Origin: Geobacteraceae bacterium
GTDB taxonomy: Bacteria > Desulfobacterota > Desulfuromonadia > Geobacterales > Pseudopelobacteraceae
Length of the DNA: 64,000 nucleotides
NCBI GenBank assembly: GCA_013336525.1
Contig: JAAXTM010000002.1
Coordinates: forward strand, 733,720-797,719
Direction: 5' to 3'
The position numbers were made by a program, and so were the translations under genes. The notes beneath the pieces were generated by a model. That model was not told where the DNA came from. It was given only the letters and a program-made list of their open reading frames with translations, and searched no databases. Below, piece after piece: positions 36,076 through 45,823 of the stretch. The number at the start of each line of letters is the position of its first letter. Positions within the stretch are counted from its first letter, which is position 1.

Positions 36076-37868
36076 TGAACAGTATCCATACCAGGCTATT
36101 ACTCGTTATAGTCACCCTTGTCTTTTCTCAGTCCGTCTCTGCCGGGCCTCTGGATGATTATTACCTGCAACAATTTGGCGAGGCAAAAAGCGTTCAGCTC
36201 CAGAAAGCCATACTGTCAGTTTCTGTCGATACTCAAGAATCTGCGCGCTGCGGCATGCCGCTTAAGAAAGGTCTGCGACGCGACTGGGATCTGTTGGAAG
36301 CATCGACACAAAAGGTTCTGGCGAAACAACTCGCGTACCCTACATTGGAAAGCGAGAGTACCTTCAACTCCGCCGCCGGTCACTTCAAAATACATTATGC
36401 ATCAACCGGAACAGATGCGCCGCCACCGACTGACGTCAGCGGAGTTATCGGTGTGCCTGACTGGGTTGAAACCGTTGCCGCTACTTTTGAAAATGTCTAT
36501 ACAAGTTACATCAACATGGGCTACCAACCTGCTCCCACGGTAGCAGCCGCTCCGTACGACATATACCTTCTTGATCTCGCTCCGCAAAAATACTACGGAG
36601 TCACTACCAGTGACCAGTTTGTTTCTTCAACGGCTGTCACCAGTTGGATGGAGATTGACAACAATTTTACCGATTCTATCTATAATCCGACAATATACTT
36701 ACCGCTCCAAAGTTTGCAAATCACCGCCGCCCATGAATATCACCATGCCATCCAGTACGGCTACAATTATTACTTCGATATCTGGTATGCGGAAGCAACG
36801 TCTACCTGGATAGAAGATGAGCTGTATGATGGTGTCAACCAGCTTTACAACTACATTCCTGCCTGGTTCAGCAACAGCACGAAGTCCCTTGATCTGGCCG
36901 TTGGAGCAGATGCAGTCTCCGTCGGTGCTGGCTATGGCCGCTGGATTTTCAATCGCTATCTGGCGGAAAAGTATACCCCGGCTATGATCCGCACTGCATG
37001 GGAAAAACTGGCCAGCCTTCCCAGTCCGGGAGGCGGCGCTGACATCCCAATGGTTCCAGTTCTGGATAGCCTGCTTTCCTCCACTTATAGCAGTACTTTA
37101 AGTGATGACTTCTTCGGTTTCACCAAGCGTGTCTACACAAGAGATTGGACAAATCACGCTTATGATATTAGCAAAATTCATGTCTATTCACCTGTTGCTA
37201 CTTTTTCGACGTACCCGGTAAACAGTACTGTTACTCTTCCGCATTACGCGTTTGCGTATTATGACTTTACTACATCAGGAGTGACTTTCCTGACGATCTA
37301 CATTAACAAGACCAGCGGAATTAAAACAGCCATGTTCAAAAACGGCAGCGAAATAACTGCCGAAACAAATGGTACTTCCTACGTAGTAAGCGACTTCAGG
37401 CCAACAGATAAGGTCGTCCTTCTAATTGCCAATACCACAAACACCGATGGTCACACCGCCAACTTCAGTACTGATGGCACGTCTACAGTAGTAACCGAAC
37501 CAACAACGTCGACAACCTCAGCATCCGGCGGTGGTGGCGGCTGTTTCATCGCGACGGCCGCTTACGGCAGCTACCTGCATCCGCAGGTGCAGCAGCTGCG
37601 GCATTTCCGGGACAATTACCTGCTGACCAATGCCGCTGGCCGGGCTTTTGTTGCCCTTTACTATCGCTGCAGCCCGCCGTTGGCCGATTTTATTGCTCAG
37701 CACGAGTTCCTGCGCGGTGTGGCCCGCCTACTCCTGACACCGATTGTTATTGCTGTTGTGCATCCGCTTGCGTCAGGTGCAACGCTGTTACTGGCTGCTA
37801 TTATGCTGTCTCGTCCATTACGGCGGCGATATCTGGAGCGAGTTGTCGTCGGCCAAGTGCAGTACTAA
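36075..37868 (+). CDS. MXAN_6640-like secreted metalloprotease with CFI-box C-terminal domain
   Basis: The 597-residue protein has a signal peptide (to about residue 23, VSAG), a region with [17 protein letters not shown] where H220-E221-x-x-H224 is a zinc protease HExxH site, and nearby [13 protein letters not shown] that may give the third ligand. A Thr/Ser-rich beta region follows. From residue 490 it has [19 protein letters not shown], the CFI-box sorting/processing domain, then two hydrophobic helices and an arginine-rich end. This suggests export, anchoring by the tail and release. It is coupled to the small secreted gene. Substrate unknown. Confidence 0.8.
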   Translation: MNSIHTRLLLVIVTLVFSQSVSAGPLDDYYLQQFGEAKSVQLQKAILSVSVDTQESARCGMPLKKGLRRDWDLLEASTQKVLAKQLAYPTLESESTFNSAAGHFKIHYASTGTDAPPPTDVSGVIGVPDWVETVAATFENVYTSYINMGYQPAPTVAAAPYDIYLLDLAPQKYYGVTTSDQFVSSTAVTSWMEIDNNFTDSIYNPTIYLPLQSLQITAAHEYHHAIQYGYNYYFDIWYAEATSTWIEDELYDGVNQLYNYIPAWFSNSTKSLDLAVGADAVSVGAGYGRWIFNRYLAEKYTPAMIRTAWEKLASLPSPGGGADIPMVPVLDSLLSSTYSSTLSDDFFGFTKRVYTRDWTNHAYDISKIHVYSPVATFSTYPVNSTVTLPHYAFAYYDFTTSGVTFLTIYINKTSGIKTAMFKNGSEITAETNGTSYVVSDFRPTDKVVLLIANTTNTDGHTANFSTDGTSTVVTEPTTSTTSASGGGGGCFIATAAYGSYLHPQVQQLRHFRDNYLLTNAAGRAFVALYYRCSPPLADFIAQHEFLRGVARLLLTPIVIAVVHPLASGATLLLAAIMLSRPLRRRYLERVVVGQVQY

Positions 37869-37879
37869 AACCCTGCCTT

Positions 37880-37980
37880 ACCCCTCACCCGGCCTTCGGC
37901 CACCCTCTCCCATTGGGAGAGGGTATGTTTTTGTTTCTTCTCCCTCAGGGAGAAGGTGCCCCGCAGGGGCGGATGAGGGG
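37880..37980 (+). repeat. Palindromic intergenic repeat (cccctcacccgg type)
   Basis: It has nested hairpins ccctctcccattgggagagg and ttctccctcagggagaagg, with ends cccctcacccggccttcggc and ggggcggatgagggg. It is the same family as 20534-20634, inverted. The right part overlaps the last codons of the YkgJ gene. Confidence 0.8.
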
Positions 37981-38250
37981 CTCCTTTGACTTATTCTCAG
38001 GCTGTGTCAACTGTTCCCACTCTGCCAGTCTCTCCAGCGCTTCATCCGCGCTGGAGCCACACATTTCCTCATTGGCCCGCAGGCTCATACAAACCGGCGG
38101 GCGTTCGGCACGGCCAAAAATCCGGCAGAGGTTGTCAGCCGTTAGTTGTGGGCAGCGTACACCGGCCGGTTTCCCATCAGCCATGCCGGGGATTGGTGAG
38201 GATATTGACGGTGCGATACAACAGGCAGCGCACCCGATCCGGCATTCCAT
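37945..38250 (-). CDS. YkgJ family cysteine cluster protein
   Basis: The 101-residue protein starts MECRIGCAACCIAPSIS with cysteines at 3, 7, 10 and 11 (CxxxCxxCC), then CPQLTADNLCRIFGRAERPPVC, as in YkgJ-type proteins thought to bind zinc or an Fe-S cluster. The last 13 residues (KEPLIRPCGAPSP) are encoded by the palindromic repeat at 37880-37980 and are not part of the family core. Function unknown. It is convergent with the metalloprotease gene. Confidence 0.85.
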   Translation of the reverse strand: MECRIGCAACCIAPSISSPIPGMADGKPAGVRCPQLTADNLCRIFGRAERPPVCMSLRANEEMCGSSADEALERLAEWEQLTQPENKSKEPLIRPCGAPSP

Positions 38251-38306
38251 AATCGTTCATTACCTCGAGTAATCACCGGCCTACCAAAAGATTCATCGTT
38301 GTCATT

Positions 38307-38370
38307 CTCCGCGTCCTCTGCGTCTCCGCGCGAAATAGCTTTAAATGCTGACGCGCGCGGAGACACAGAG
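38307..38370 (+). repeat. Palindromic intergenic repeat (ctccgcgtcctctgcgtctcc type)
   Basis: The left arm ctccgcgtcctctgcgtctc and the right arm gcgcgcggagacacagag form an imperfect inverted repeat around cgaaatagctttaaatgctg, between the YkgJ gene and ahcY. It is a further word-like family of dispersed repeat. Confidence 0.6.
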
Positions 38371-38405
38371 AAAAACAAAAACCACTGCAACAGAGTCATC
38401 ACAGA

Positions 38406-39800
38406 CTAATAGCGGTACATCTCGACTTTGTAGGGGCCTTCCTTCGGCACGCCGATGTAGGCGGCCTGCTCGTCGGTCAGCACACTCAGCTGTGCATTCA
38501 GTTTCTTCAACTGCAGACGGGCAACCTTTTCATCAAGGTGTTTCGGCAGTACATAAACACCGACCGGATATTTGCCTGGATTGCAGAACAGCTCGATCTG
38601 GGCGATGGTCTGGTTGGCAAAGGAGGAGGACATGACGTAACTTGGGTGACCGGTACCGCAACCCAGGTTGACCAGGCGTCCCTTGGCCAGCAGGATGATA
38701 CGCTTGCCGTCCGGGAAGATGATATGATCTACCTGTGGCTTGATCTCTTCCCACTGGTATTTTTCAAGAGCGGCAACTTCGATCTCGTTGTCGAAATGGC
38801 CGATGTTGCAGACAATAGCCTGATCCTTCATCTTGATCATGTGATCATGAGTAATGACGTGATAGTTGCCGGTGCAGGTGACAAAAATGTCAGCCTTATC
38901 GGCGGCATATTCCATGGTTACGACACGGAATCCTTCCATAGCAGCCTGCAGTGCGCAGATCGGATCAACTTCGGTTACCCATACCTGGGCTGAAAGTGCA
39001 CGCATGGCCTGTGCAGAACCTTTACCAACATCGCCATAACCGCAGATCAGGGCAACCTTGCCGGCTATCATGACATCGGTAGCGCGTTTTATGCCGTCTA
39101 CCAGCGACTCGCGGCAGCCGTAGAGGTTGTCGAACTTGGACTTGGTGACCGAATCGTTGACGTTGATGGCCGGGAATTTCAGATCGCCCCGCTCATGCAT
39201 CTGGTAGAGGCGATGAACGCCGGTGGTGGTTTCCTCAGTCACGCCTTTTATCTCTGCCAGGCGGACGGAGTACCATGTCGGATCAACAGCCAGCTTGGCC
39301 TTGATGGCGGCGAAGAGGATTGTTTCTTCTTCTGAAGCAGGCTTGGCGAGTACGGAGATGTCTTTTTCAGCTCTGGCGCCCAGGTGCAGCAGCAGGGTTG
39401 CGTCGCCGCCGTCGTCCAGGATCATGTTTGAGAAACCGCCGTCACTCCATTCAAAGATGCGGTGTGTATAGTCCCAGTATTGCTCCAGGGACTCACCCTT
39501 AACGGCGAAGACCGGCACTCCTCCTGCCGCGATGGCTGCGGCAGCATGATCCTGAGTCGAAAAGATATTGCAGGAAGCCCAACGAACTTCGGCCCCAAGT
39601 GCTGTCAGTGTCTCTATCAGTACGGCGGTCTGGATGGTCATATGAAGCGAACCGGTGATGCGGGCCCCTTTCAGCGACTGCGCCCCGGCAAATTCTTCGC
39701 GAATGGCCATCAATCCCGGCATTTCGGTCTCGGCGATCCTGATTTCCTTCCGGCCCCAATCAGCCAGTTTCAGGTCTGCTACGATGTAATCTTGATTCAT
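38406..39800 (-). CDS. ahcY: Adenosylhomocysteinase
   Basis: AhcY splits S-adenosylhomocysteine into adenosine and homocysteine, relieving product inhibition of methyltransferases. The 464-residue protein has [22 protein letters not shown], the NAD-binding [16 protein letters not shown] and the C-terminal [26 protein letters not shown] end. The start at 39800 ([10 protein letters not shown]) has a perfect AAGGAG site; the open frame upstream is not used. It is 14 bp downstream of the ArsR-methyltransferase gene and so is in its operon. Confidence 0.96.
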   Translation of the reverse strand: MNQDYIVADLKLADWGRKEIRIAETEMPGLMAIREEFAGAQSLKGARITGSLHMTIQTAVLIETLTALGAEVRWASCNIFSTQDHAAAAIAAGGVPVFAVKGESLEQYWDYTHRIFEWSDGGFSNMILDDGGDATLLLHLGARAEKDISVLAKPASEEETILFAAIKAKLAVDPTWYSVRLAEIKGVTEETTTGVHRLYQMHERGDLKFPAINVNDSVTKSKFDNLYGCRESLVDGIKRATDVMIAGKVALICGYGDVGKGSAQAMRALSAQVWVTEVDPICALQAAMEGFRVVTMEYAADKADIFVTCTGNYHVITHDHMIKMKDQAIVCNIGHFDNEIEVAALEKYQWEEIKPQVDHIIFPDGKRIILLAKGRLVNLGCGTGHPSYVMSSSFANQTIAQIELFCNPGKYPVGVYVLPKHLDEKVARLQLKKLNAQLSVLTDEQAAYIGVPKEGPYKVEMYRY

Positions 39801-39814
39801 GGTGTAAGCTCCTT

Positions 39815-40762
39815 TTAGTTGTGATGTGCTTGTAATTCCTTCAAACTGTTTGTTTCTCCCCTCACAAGCAATACCGTTTCCTCTCCTGTGACTGCGGCAA
39901 TCTGCTCTATGTTGATGGTCGCAAAACCGGCAAGTTTCAGCCAAGTCAAAAGCTCCGCTTCTTCAAACCCTAACCACTGATCTGCCAATTGTTCCCGTGC
40001 CGCTTCACGCTCGTGACGTGCCAGATCTGCCAGCAGCAGTACACCGCCAGGGACCAGAACCCTATTGATCTCAGCCAGCACGGTTGCCGGATCAGCAGCA
40101 TGATGGAGCACCATGCTGGCCACCACGCATCCAACAGAGGCGTCAGGAAGCGGCAGATGTGTCATCTCTCCCAAACGCAGCTCAATGTTGTTGGCGCTGT
40201 TGTTTGCCAGTCTGCGGTGCGCTTCCTCCAGCATGGCCGGGGAGTGGTCTACTCCGATCACTTTCGGGCTGCGTGCCGACAGTTCCATCAACAGGCCGCC
40301 CGTGCCGGTGCCTATCTCCAGCACCGCCACACCTTCCGGGACCATACCCAACAGATGCTGCCGGTATTCCGGGACCGGGAGGAGTGTTCGGGCCAGATCG
40401 TCCCACTGCCGGGCATGGCGGTCAAAAAAATCCTGGCTGCGGCGCCGGCGTTCCTCAAGGACAGCCGCAACGGCAGCGAGGTCGCTGCTGCGCTCGGGCA
40501 ATGTATGCAGCTCCCGCTCAAAAGCTGTGCGAATTGTGGCGAAGAAGCTGGCGCCATCCCCAACGCGGAAATAGCTCCAGGTCCCCTGACGCTTGACCGT
40601 TAGCACTCCGGCCTCTGCCAGAATTTTCAGATGGCGCGAAACCCGCGATTGCCCCATATCCATGATGCGGGTCAACTCCTGCACGGTGAATTCACCGGAA
40701 AGAAGAATCGCTGTCAGGCGCAGACGACAGGGGTCGGCCAGTGCTTTAAAGGTTTCGAGCAT
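39815..40762 (-). CDS. ArsR-family regulator fused to a SAM-methyltransferase domain (SahR-like)
   Basis: The 315-residue protein has an ArsR winged helix (residues 1-90; [29 protein letters not shown]) with no obvious metal-binding cysteine pair, then a methyltransferase-like fold ([31 protein letters not shown]). The layout and its place just upstream of ahcY match SahR, the regulator of methionine/SAM recycling genes in Deltaproteobacteria that senses S-adenosylhomocysteine. I therefore infer that it represses ahcY according to the SAH level. A direct methyltransferase activity is less likely but not excluded. Confidence 0.82.
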   Translation of the reverse strand: MLETFKALADPCRLRLTAILLSGEFTVQELTRIMDMGQSRVSRHLKILAEAGVLTVKRQGTWSYFRVGDGASFFATIRTAFERELHTLPERSSDLAAVAAVLEERRRRSQDFFDRHARQWDDLARTLLPVPEYRQHLLGMVPEGVAVLEIGTGTGGLLMELSARSPKVIGVDHSPAMLEEAHRRLANNSANNIELRLGEMTHLPLPDASVGCVVASMVLHHAADPATVLAEINRVLVPGGVLLLADLARHEREAAREQLADQWLGFEEAELLTWLKLAGFATINIEQIAAVTGEETVLLVRGETNSLKELQAHHN

Positions 40763-40808
40763 AATATATCAGATATTCCGATTTCTATAAATCAACTTTT
40801 CTTGATAT
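40763..40808 (-). promoter_or_regulatory. Possible operator half-sites upstream of the SahR-like gene
   Basis: Directly upstream of the start, ATATCA (40766-40771) and TGATAT (40803-40808) face each other, within the AT-rich leader. The first is part of a near-palindrome aatatatcagatatt. Autoregulation would fit ArsR proteins, but the binding motif was not verified. Confidence 0.25.
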
Positions 40809-40871
40809 AGCATAAATCACTATGTGAGGTCAAAAGAATTACTAAGAAGTGGCAGGGGATTTTGCGACATT

Positions 40872-41627
40872 TTAATGCTGCGGATTTTCCAGCGGCAGCC
40901 AGTGTGTTCTGAGGCGCGCTAACTCGCGGCCATCACTCTCGCTCTCTATGCAATGAATGAAACAGCCTGACTCCGCTGTTTTTGCCGAACGCGCGACTAT
41001 GGTTTCACCAAATAAAGCCTCGGATCTGAAACCGATCTCTATGGCGGCAAGACGGTATCTGCTATCCACCTCATCCGGGATTGTCTCCAAGGCCCATCCG
41101 GCGTAAACTGTATTATTTACATGTCTGTTGATGTCCAGATCCCCGCGTAAAACGGGTAGTCGCATTTCATTTTCCGAGGTTTCAAGTTGCGGGAGGGTGC
41201 TGAACGGGTCATTTAATGCCCTCTCGGGATTAAGTGGATAAATCGGCAGCACATCCGCCAGTTTTACCGGGCGCCTGGTTTTTATGTTTAATACCGCCCA
41301 TGAAGTTGTAGCCCTGCCGATCGTAGTCCCTGCTGCGTCAAGCAGCTCGAAATCACGTACTGTGAAAAGGTTGTCCCTGACAGCCGGCCACGTCCTTATA
41401 GTGACCGTGTCACCGGCACGGGGGTAACTTTCCATGGCAAGATGAACCCGTGACAATACCCAGGTATGACCGCTTTTGCGAAGGTCTGACACCGCAACCC
41501 CCAGCAGTGCGGCGTGGTCTCCTGCAGCGGACTGCAGGTAGTTCAGCAGTGCAACCGGACGTGCAAAACCGCGCTGATCCGTTTCATAATACTGAACGAT
41601 AAAATCTTTATTAAAAATCGGGTTCAT
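40872..41627 (-). CDS. Acyl-ACP thioesterase
   Basis: The 251-residue protein looks like a double hotdog-fold acyl-ACP thioesterase: FIVQYYETDQRGFARPVALLNYLQ at the start, TWVLSRVHLAMESYPRAGD and RDFELLDAAGTTIGRATTSWAVLNIKTRRPVKL, then a second half with DLDINRHVNNTVYAGWALE. The asparagine and histidine in the NRHVNN stretch are the expected catalytic residues. It would free fatty acids from ACP. It sits 39 bp downstream of an acyl-CoA ligase gene in the same direction, suggesting a shared role in acyl-chain exchange or reuse. Confidence 0.87.
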   Translation of the reverse strand: MNPIFNKDFIVQYYETDQRGFARPVALLNYLQSAAGDHAALLGVAVSDLRKSGHTWVLSRVHLAMESYPRAGDTVTIRTWPAVRDNLFTVRDFELLDAAGTTIGRATTSWAVLNIKTRRPVKLADVLPIYPLNPERALNDPFSTLPQLETSENEMRLPVLRGDLDINRHVNNTVYAGWALETIPDEVDSRYRLAAIEIGFRSEALFGETIVARSAKTAESGCFIHCIESESDGRELARLRTHWLPLENPQH

Positions 41628-41666
41628 ACTTTATCCGCTTTGCTATTGTTCGTCTGATACCACGTA

Positions 41667-43307
41667 TCATGCATACTTTTCCCGCAATGCAACCTTGCTA
41701 ACCTTCCCTACACTGGTCTTATCGATGGCCTCTACAAAACGTACCTTCAGGAGCACCACCTGCTTGTTGACCAGCCCCTTGTCGGCGTACTCCCTGACAA
41801 GGTGGATGATGTCTTTTTCGGCCAGGGCACTGCCCGGACGAGGAACAACCAACGCCAGGGGGCGTTCGCCCCATTTCTCGTCAGCTGTTCCAATCACAGC
41901 AACCTCCGATACCCCGGAATGGTGGGCGATAATATCCTCCAACTCCAGCGAAGAAACCCATTCTCCCGCCACCTTGATGATGTCCTTGGTGCGGTCGGTA
42001 ATCCGCACATAACCCAGCTCATCGCGCACTGCAACATCACCGGTATGCAGCCATCCCCCTTCCCAGAGCCGCTCAGAAGCTTTGTGATCTTTGAGATATC
42101 CTTGCGTCAACCAGGGGGCCCGCACAACGATCTCGCCGGCACTGGTGTTGTCGCGTTGCTGTTCAACGAAGGCTGCATCGACCACCCGCAGGTCCACCAG
42201 TGGTATTGCACAACCGGTCTTGCAACGGATGACAGCCTGTTCTTCAGGAGACAGTTCCAGCATTTCCGGGGTCAGGTGAGAGATAGTAAGAATAGGGCAG
42301 GTTTCGGACATGCCGTAGCCGGTGAAGATATCGATTCCACGGCTCATGGCATCGAGGCAAAGGGCCCGTGACATGGCGGCCCCGCCGATGATGAGCTTCC
42401 AGCCGGACAGATCGATACGTGCCGCATGGGGATGTTTGAGCAGCATGTGCAGAATCGTCGGAACACAGTGGGAGAAAGTCACCCCCTCTTTTTCCACCAG
42501 TTCCAGTAACTGGTCAGGCACATAGCGGCCAGGGTAAACCTGCTTAACACCAAGCATGGTTGCCACATATGGGAGTCCCCAGGCATGAACGTGAAACATT
42601 GGTGTGATCGGCATATAGACGTCCTGGCGGTGAAAACGGCCGTGCCCCGGAGCTGAGGCAAGCACGCTCATCACCCCCATGGTATGCAGTACCAGCTGAC
42701 GGTGGCTGAAGTACACTCCCTTGGGCATGCCGGTGGTCCCGGTTGAATAAAAGGTTGTAGCACGGGTGTTCTCGTCGAAGTCAGCAAAGTCAAATTCGGG
42801 TGACTCCGTTTCCAGCAGCGTCTCGTACTCGCCGGCAAAGGGGATGGTTGTGGTTGGCTGGGTTGGTTCATCGTTAAGCAGAACAAAACTTTTTACCGTA
42901 TCCATACGCCCGCGAATCTGTTCCAGAATCGGCAGAAACTCGGTATTTACGAGAAGTACATCATCCTCGGCATGATCAATAGTGTAGAGAATCTGCTCCG
43001 GCGACAGGCGTACGTTGATCGTATGCAGTACCGCGCCGATCATCGGCACGGCAAAAAAACATTCCAGATAGCGGTGCGAGTCCCAGTCCATTACTGCTAC
43101 GGTGTCACCCGGATTGACGCCAAGTCTTGTTAAGGCGTTAGCGAGGCGTTTTACCCTCTGACGGAGTTCCCTATAGGTATAGCGGAAACTATTACGGTAA
43201 ACTATCTCCTGGTCCGGGGCATCGACAACAGGGCAGAATAGAAGGTTCTTGATCAAAAGAGGGTAATCGTAAGCGGAAGCGGTACGGGGTACGGTAAGGT
43301 CAGACAC
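41667..43307 (-). CDS. Long/medium-chain fatty acid-CoA ligase (AMP-binding)
   Basis: The 546-residue protein is an adenylate-forming acyl-CoA synthetase: P-loop TTFYSTGTTGMPKGV, FTGYGMSETCPI, GGWLHTGDVAVRDELGYVRITDRTKDIIKVAGEW and the C-terminal catalytic lysine in KTSVGKVSK. Chain-length preference is not visible. The start appears to be GTG at 43307 with a GAGAGGA site. It is co-directional with the thioesterase gene, 39 bp apart. It is separated from the flagellar operon by a terminator. Confidence 0.9.
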   Translation of the reverse strand: MSDLTVPRTASAYDYPLLIKNLLFCPVVDAPDQEIVYRNSFRYTYRELRQRVKRLANALTRLGVNPGDTVAVMDWDSHRYLECFFAVPMIGAVLHTINVRLSPEQILYTIDHAEDDVLLVNTEFLPILEQIRGRMDTVKSFVLLNDEPTQPTTTIPFAGEYETLLETESPEFDFADFDENTRATTFYSTGTTGMPKGVYFSHRQLVLHTMGVMSVLASAPGHGRFHRQDVYMPITPMFHVHAWGLPYVATMLGVKQVYPGRYVPDQLLELVEKEGVTFSHCVPTILHMLLKHPHAARIDLSGWKLIIGGAAMSRALCLDAMSRGIDIFTGYGMSETCPILTISHLTPEMLELSPEEQAVIRCKTGCAIPLVDLRVVDAAFVEQQRDNTSAGEIVVRAPWLTQGYLKDHKASERLWEGGWLHTGDVAVRDELGYVRITDRTKDIIKVAGEWVSSLELEDIIAHHSGVSEVAVIGTADEKWGERPLALVVPRPGSALAEKDIIHLVREYADKGLVNKQVVLLKVRFVEAIDKTSVGKVSKVALREKYA

Positions 43308-43388
43308 AGCGGCGGTCCTCTCTGAATGAAAATGAGATATTGAAGGCCCTGTGTAGCATGATTACGGCTATAATTCCAGACACAAAAA

Positions 43389-43412
43389 AGGCGAGCCCGT
43401 GCGGGCTCGCCT
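43389..43412 (-). terminator. Terminator of the flagellar operon
   Basis: On the minus strand, 25 bp after flgL, aggcgagcccg-ca-cgggctcgcct forms an 11-bp stem with a 2-nt loop and is followed by TTTTTTGTG. It is a typical intrinsic terminator. Confidence 0.88.
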
Positions 43413-43436
43413 CATAAGTAGTGAGGCTCTCTTTAC

Positions 43437-44339
43437 CTAAAGATAATTCAGAAGTGACATCTGTGAAAGCTTGGCAGTGGATGAAAGAGCTGCCTCAAAG
43501 GCGATTTTTTGCTGGTTCAGCTGGACGGCAAGTTTGGAATAATCAACATTTTGTGTGTCACCATAAATTGTTTCCAACGTATTCCTGGTATTCTGGTTCA
43601 TCTTGGTCATAGTATCGAGTCTCAATATGCGCGAGGCCACGTCGCTCTGGGCATTATTGATTTGTTTTGATCCATCATAGAGCGCCAGCGATGCTGTCTG
43701 AATTCCTGGCACATCGTTAGCGTTCACCGCAGTAATCAGATCATCGAAGGCTTTAAAAACATTGGTCGTACCGTACGGCTGTGAAACTGCGCCGTCCGCA
43801 GTGAGCACCTGGTTGCCGGGAATGTTCATCTGCTGGGCAGTGCCATTTCCGATTTCTATGTTGAGAGCAGACTCGTCGCCGGTATAATAGGGCGCAGTGA
43901 CACTGAAAGGTTTTGTCGAATTTATTGCTCCACCAAATATGTACTGATCACCAAGTTGCATGTTGCCCATATCGACCATCTGCTGTTTTAACGCCTGCAA
44001 TTGAGAGACAGCATTCTGGCGCACTGTCGCATCGCTGCTGCCGTTGGCTATAGTAGCAGCCTGCTGTTTGGCCAAACGCATGACCTCAGACATCCCCGTC
44101 AGAGCCGTATTTGTGAACTGCTGCCATGTCGTAGACTTTTTAATGTTGCTGGCATACTGATCGCCTGCCTTAAGCTTGTCGCCAATATCCAGTAGAAGCT
44201 TCGTGTTGATAGGGTCGTCGCTTGGACGATTGACGATCTGGCCGGATGCGGTCAAATCCTGAAGTTTATTTAGCTTTGCTTGCCCCTGCTGAATATTGTA
44301 CAGCGAATTATCGGCTGACATATTTGACGTAACGCGCAT
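43437..44339 (-). CDS. flgL: Flagellar hook-associated protein 3
   Basis: FlgL joins the hook to the filament. The 300-residue protein starts MRVTSNMSADNSLYNIQQGQ, like flagellin, with the D0 coiled-coil segments LNKLQDLTASGQIVNRPSDDP at the N terminus and KLAVQLNQQKIAFEAALSS at the C terminus. The middle has the flagellin-like GDQYIFGGAINSTKPF. The start at 44339 has a GGAGAG site. It is the last gene of the operon. Confidence 0.92.
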   Translation of the reverse strand: MRVTSNMSADNSLYNIQQGQAKLNKLQDLTASGQIVNRPSDDPINTKLLLDIGDKLKAGDQYASNIKKSTTWQQFTNTALTGMSEVMRLAKQQAATIANGSSDATVRQNAVSQLQALKQQMVDMGNMQLGDQYIFGGAINSTKPFSVTAPYYTGDESALNIEIGNGTAQQMNIPGNQVLTADGAVSQPYGTTNVFKAFDDLITAVNANDVPGIQTASLALYDGSKQINNAQSDVASRILRLDTMTKMNQNTRNTLETIYGDTQNVDYSKLAVQLNQQKIAFEAALSSTAKLSQMSLLNYL

Positions 44340-44360
44340 TTTGAACTCTCCTGATCCAAG

Positions 44361-44424
44361 CCTTGATAAAAAGGATAATGTGTTAACGAATATGTCCTCT
44401 GCCGGAATAATACAGAAAACATAC
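44361..44424 (+). repeat. Intergenic motif, copy B (gtgttaacgaa ... cagaaaac)
   Basis: This copy, in the flgK-flgL gap, has the same order of blocks as 35431-35489: taaaaaggataa, tgtgttaacgaa, tctgc and cagaaaac. I count roughly three in four matching positions allowing small gaps. Confidence 0.4.
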
Positions 44425-44433
44425 GCTAACTTT

Positions 44434-45822
44434 CTAACGTATGAGACCGAGGGCAATGTCCATCATCTCGGTAGCGGTGGTAATCAGTTTGGCCGATGCC
44501 TGGTAGGAACGCTGGTATTTCAGAAGGTTGGTCATCTCTTCATCTAGTGAAACACCCGAATTGGATTCCCGAAGTGTTGTCAGCTGCTTGGTGAAGGCAA
44601 TGTCCTGTGCTTCGGTGTTCATGCTCGATTTAACATCCAGGCCGACCTTGCTGACCAGAGTGCCATAATAGCTGTTAAAGGTTGTGGTGTTCCCGGTCAT
44701 AAGTTTCTGATTCTGCAATTGTGCAAGTTTCAGGGCATTACTGTTGTCACCTATAAGCAGAGTATTGCCTGATGCTGCGATTTGAGTCGTGCTGGTCAAG
44801 ACCGGGTTGATGCCAAACGTGGCGGCATTGGTTGCTGCCGCGGAAAAAAAATCTATCCCCGCAACACCTGCTGCATCGAATCCAAGTTTGTGCTGGGTGT
44901 TTACCTGGCTGGTAATGGTTGTAGCCAATGTATTAACCTGAGTCAAATATCCGGGGATGATCGTATCACGAAGCGCCATGGTCGCGCCGAGCTGGCCAGT
45001 TGCCGGTGCAACAAGCGCGGCAACCCCGCCAGGAGGAGTAAGATTTACATCATAAAATCCGGTACCTGCATTGATCGTCAGTGAAAATGACCCGGCTGTT
45101 GAACCTGTTACCAGAGCAGCCCCGCCATCGGCATATTTGATGTCGGTCGACCCATCGCTGTTTTCAGTATACGTGATCCCAATCTGACTGGAGAGATCGC
45201 GCACTAATTGATCCCGTTGATCTCTGGTCTCATTTGCGTTACCGCTCACCAGTTCGGTTGCCCTGATCTGCATATTAAGGTTGGCGATGTTGTTTAGCGT
45301 AGCATTGATGTCACTGGTAAGAGGAACAAGAGTGTCGTTCTGGATTGAGATGGTATCATTGAGGGCTTTGCTGACGGAATGGAAGTTGTCCGTCAATATC
45401 TGGGCACGGCTCAACACGGCCTGACGTTCAGCGGTACCTGCCGGATTGAGTGTCAGATCCTGCCAGGCACCAAAATAATTGGAAATAGCCGCACCAAGGC
45501 CGTCATTGGTAACTTCGTTAAAAGTTGGTTCGACCTGCTGTAGCACATTAGACTTGGTGGTGTCATACCCCTGGGTGGTCTGGGCATTCACAAGCTGTTT
45601 CTGCAGCAGCCCATCGTAATAACGTTCAACTGTTGCTATGTTCACCCCCGTGCCGATCGGGAAACCGTTTTGGGTCGTGGGAGGTGCTGATTCAAGCACT
45701 ACCCGTTGCCGTGAATAACCGGGTGTGTTTACATTGGCAATATTCTCACTGGTTACCTCAGTAGCAACACGATATATATTGAGACCGCTTTTACCGATCT
45801 CCATAGCCGCACTCAGTCCCAT
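44434..45822 (-). CDS. flgK: Flagellar hook-associated protein 1
   Basis: FlgK forms the first hook-filament junction ring. The 462-residue protein has the rod-type N-terminal motif ANVNTPGYSRQRV and the C-terminal D0 helix SLDEEMTNLLKYQRSYQASAKLI. The middle is variable and short, which is common in this phylum. It begins 1 bp after flgN ends, so chaperone and client are coupled. Confidence 0.95.
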   Translation of the reverse strand: MGLSAAMEIGKSGLNIYRVATEVTSENIANVNTPGYSRQRVVLESAPPTTQNGFPIGTGVNIATVERYYDGLLQKQLVNAQTTQGYDTTKSNVLQQVEPTFNEVTNDGLGAAISNYFGAWQDLTLNPAGTAERQAVLSRAQILTDNFHSVSKALNDTISIQNDTLVPLTSDINATLNNIANLNMQIRATELVSGNANETRDQRDQLVRDLSSQIGITYTENSDGSTDIKYADGGAALVTGSTAGSFSLTINAGTGFYDVNLTPPGGVAALVAPATGQLGATMALRDTIIPGYLTQVNTLATTITSQVNTQHKLGFDAAGVAGIDFFSAAATNAATFGINPVLTSTTQIAASGNTLLIGDNSNALKLAQLQNQKLMTGNTTTFNSYYGTLVSKVGLDVKSSMNTEAQDIAFTKQLTTLRESNSGVSLDEEMTNLLKYQRSYQASAKLITTATEMMDIALGLIR

Positions 45823-45823
45823 A

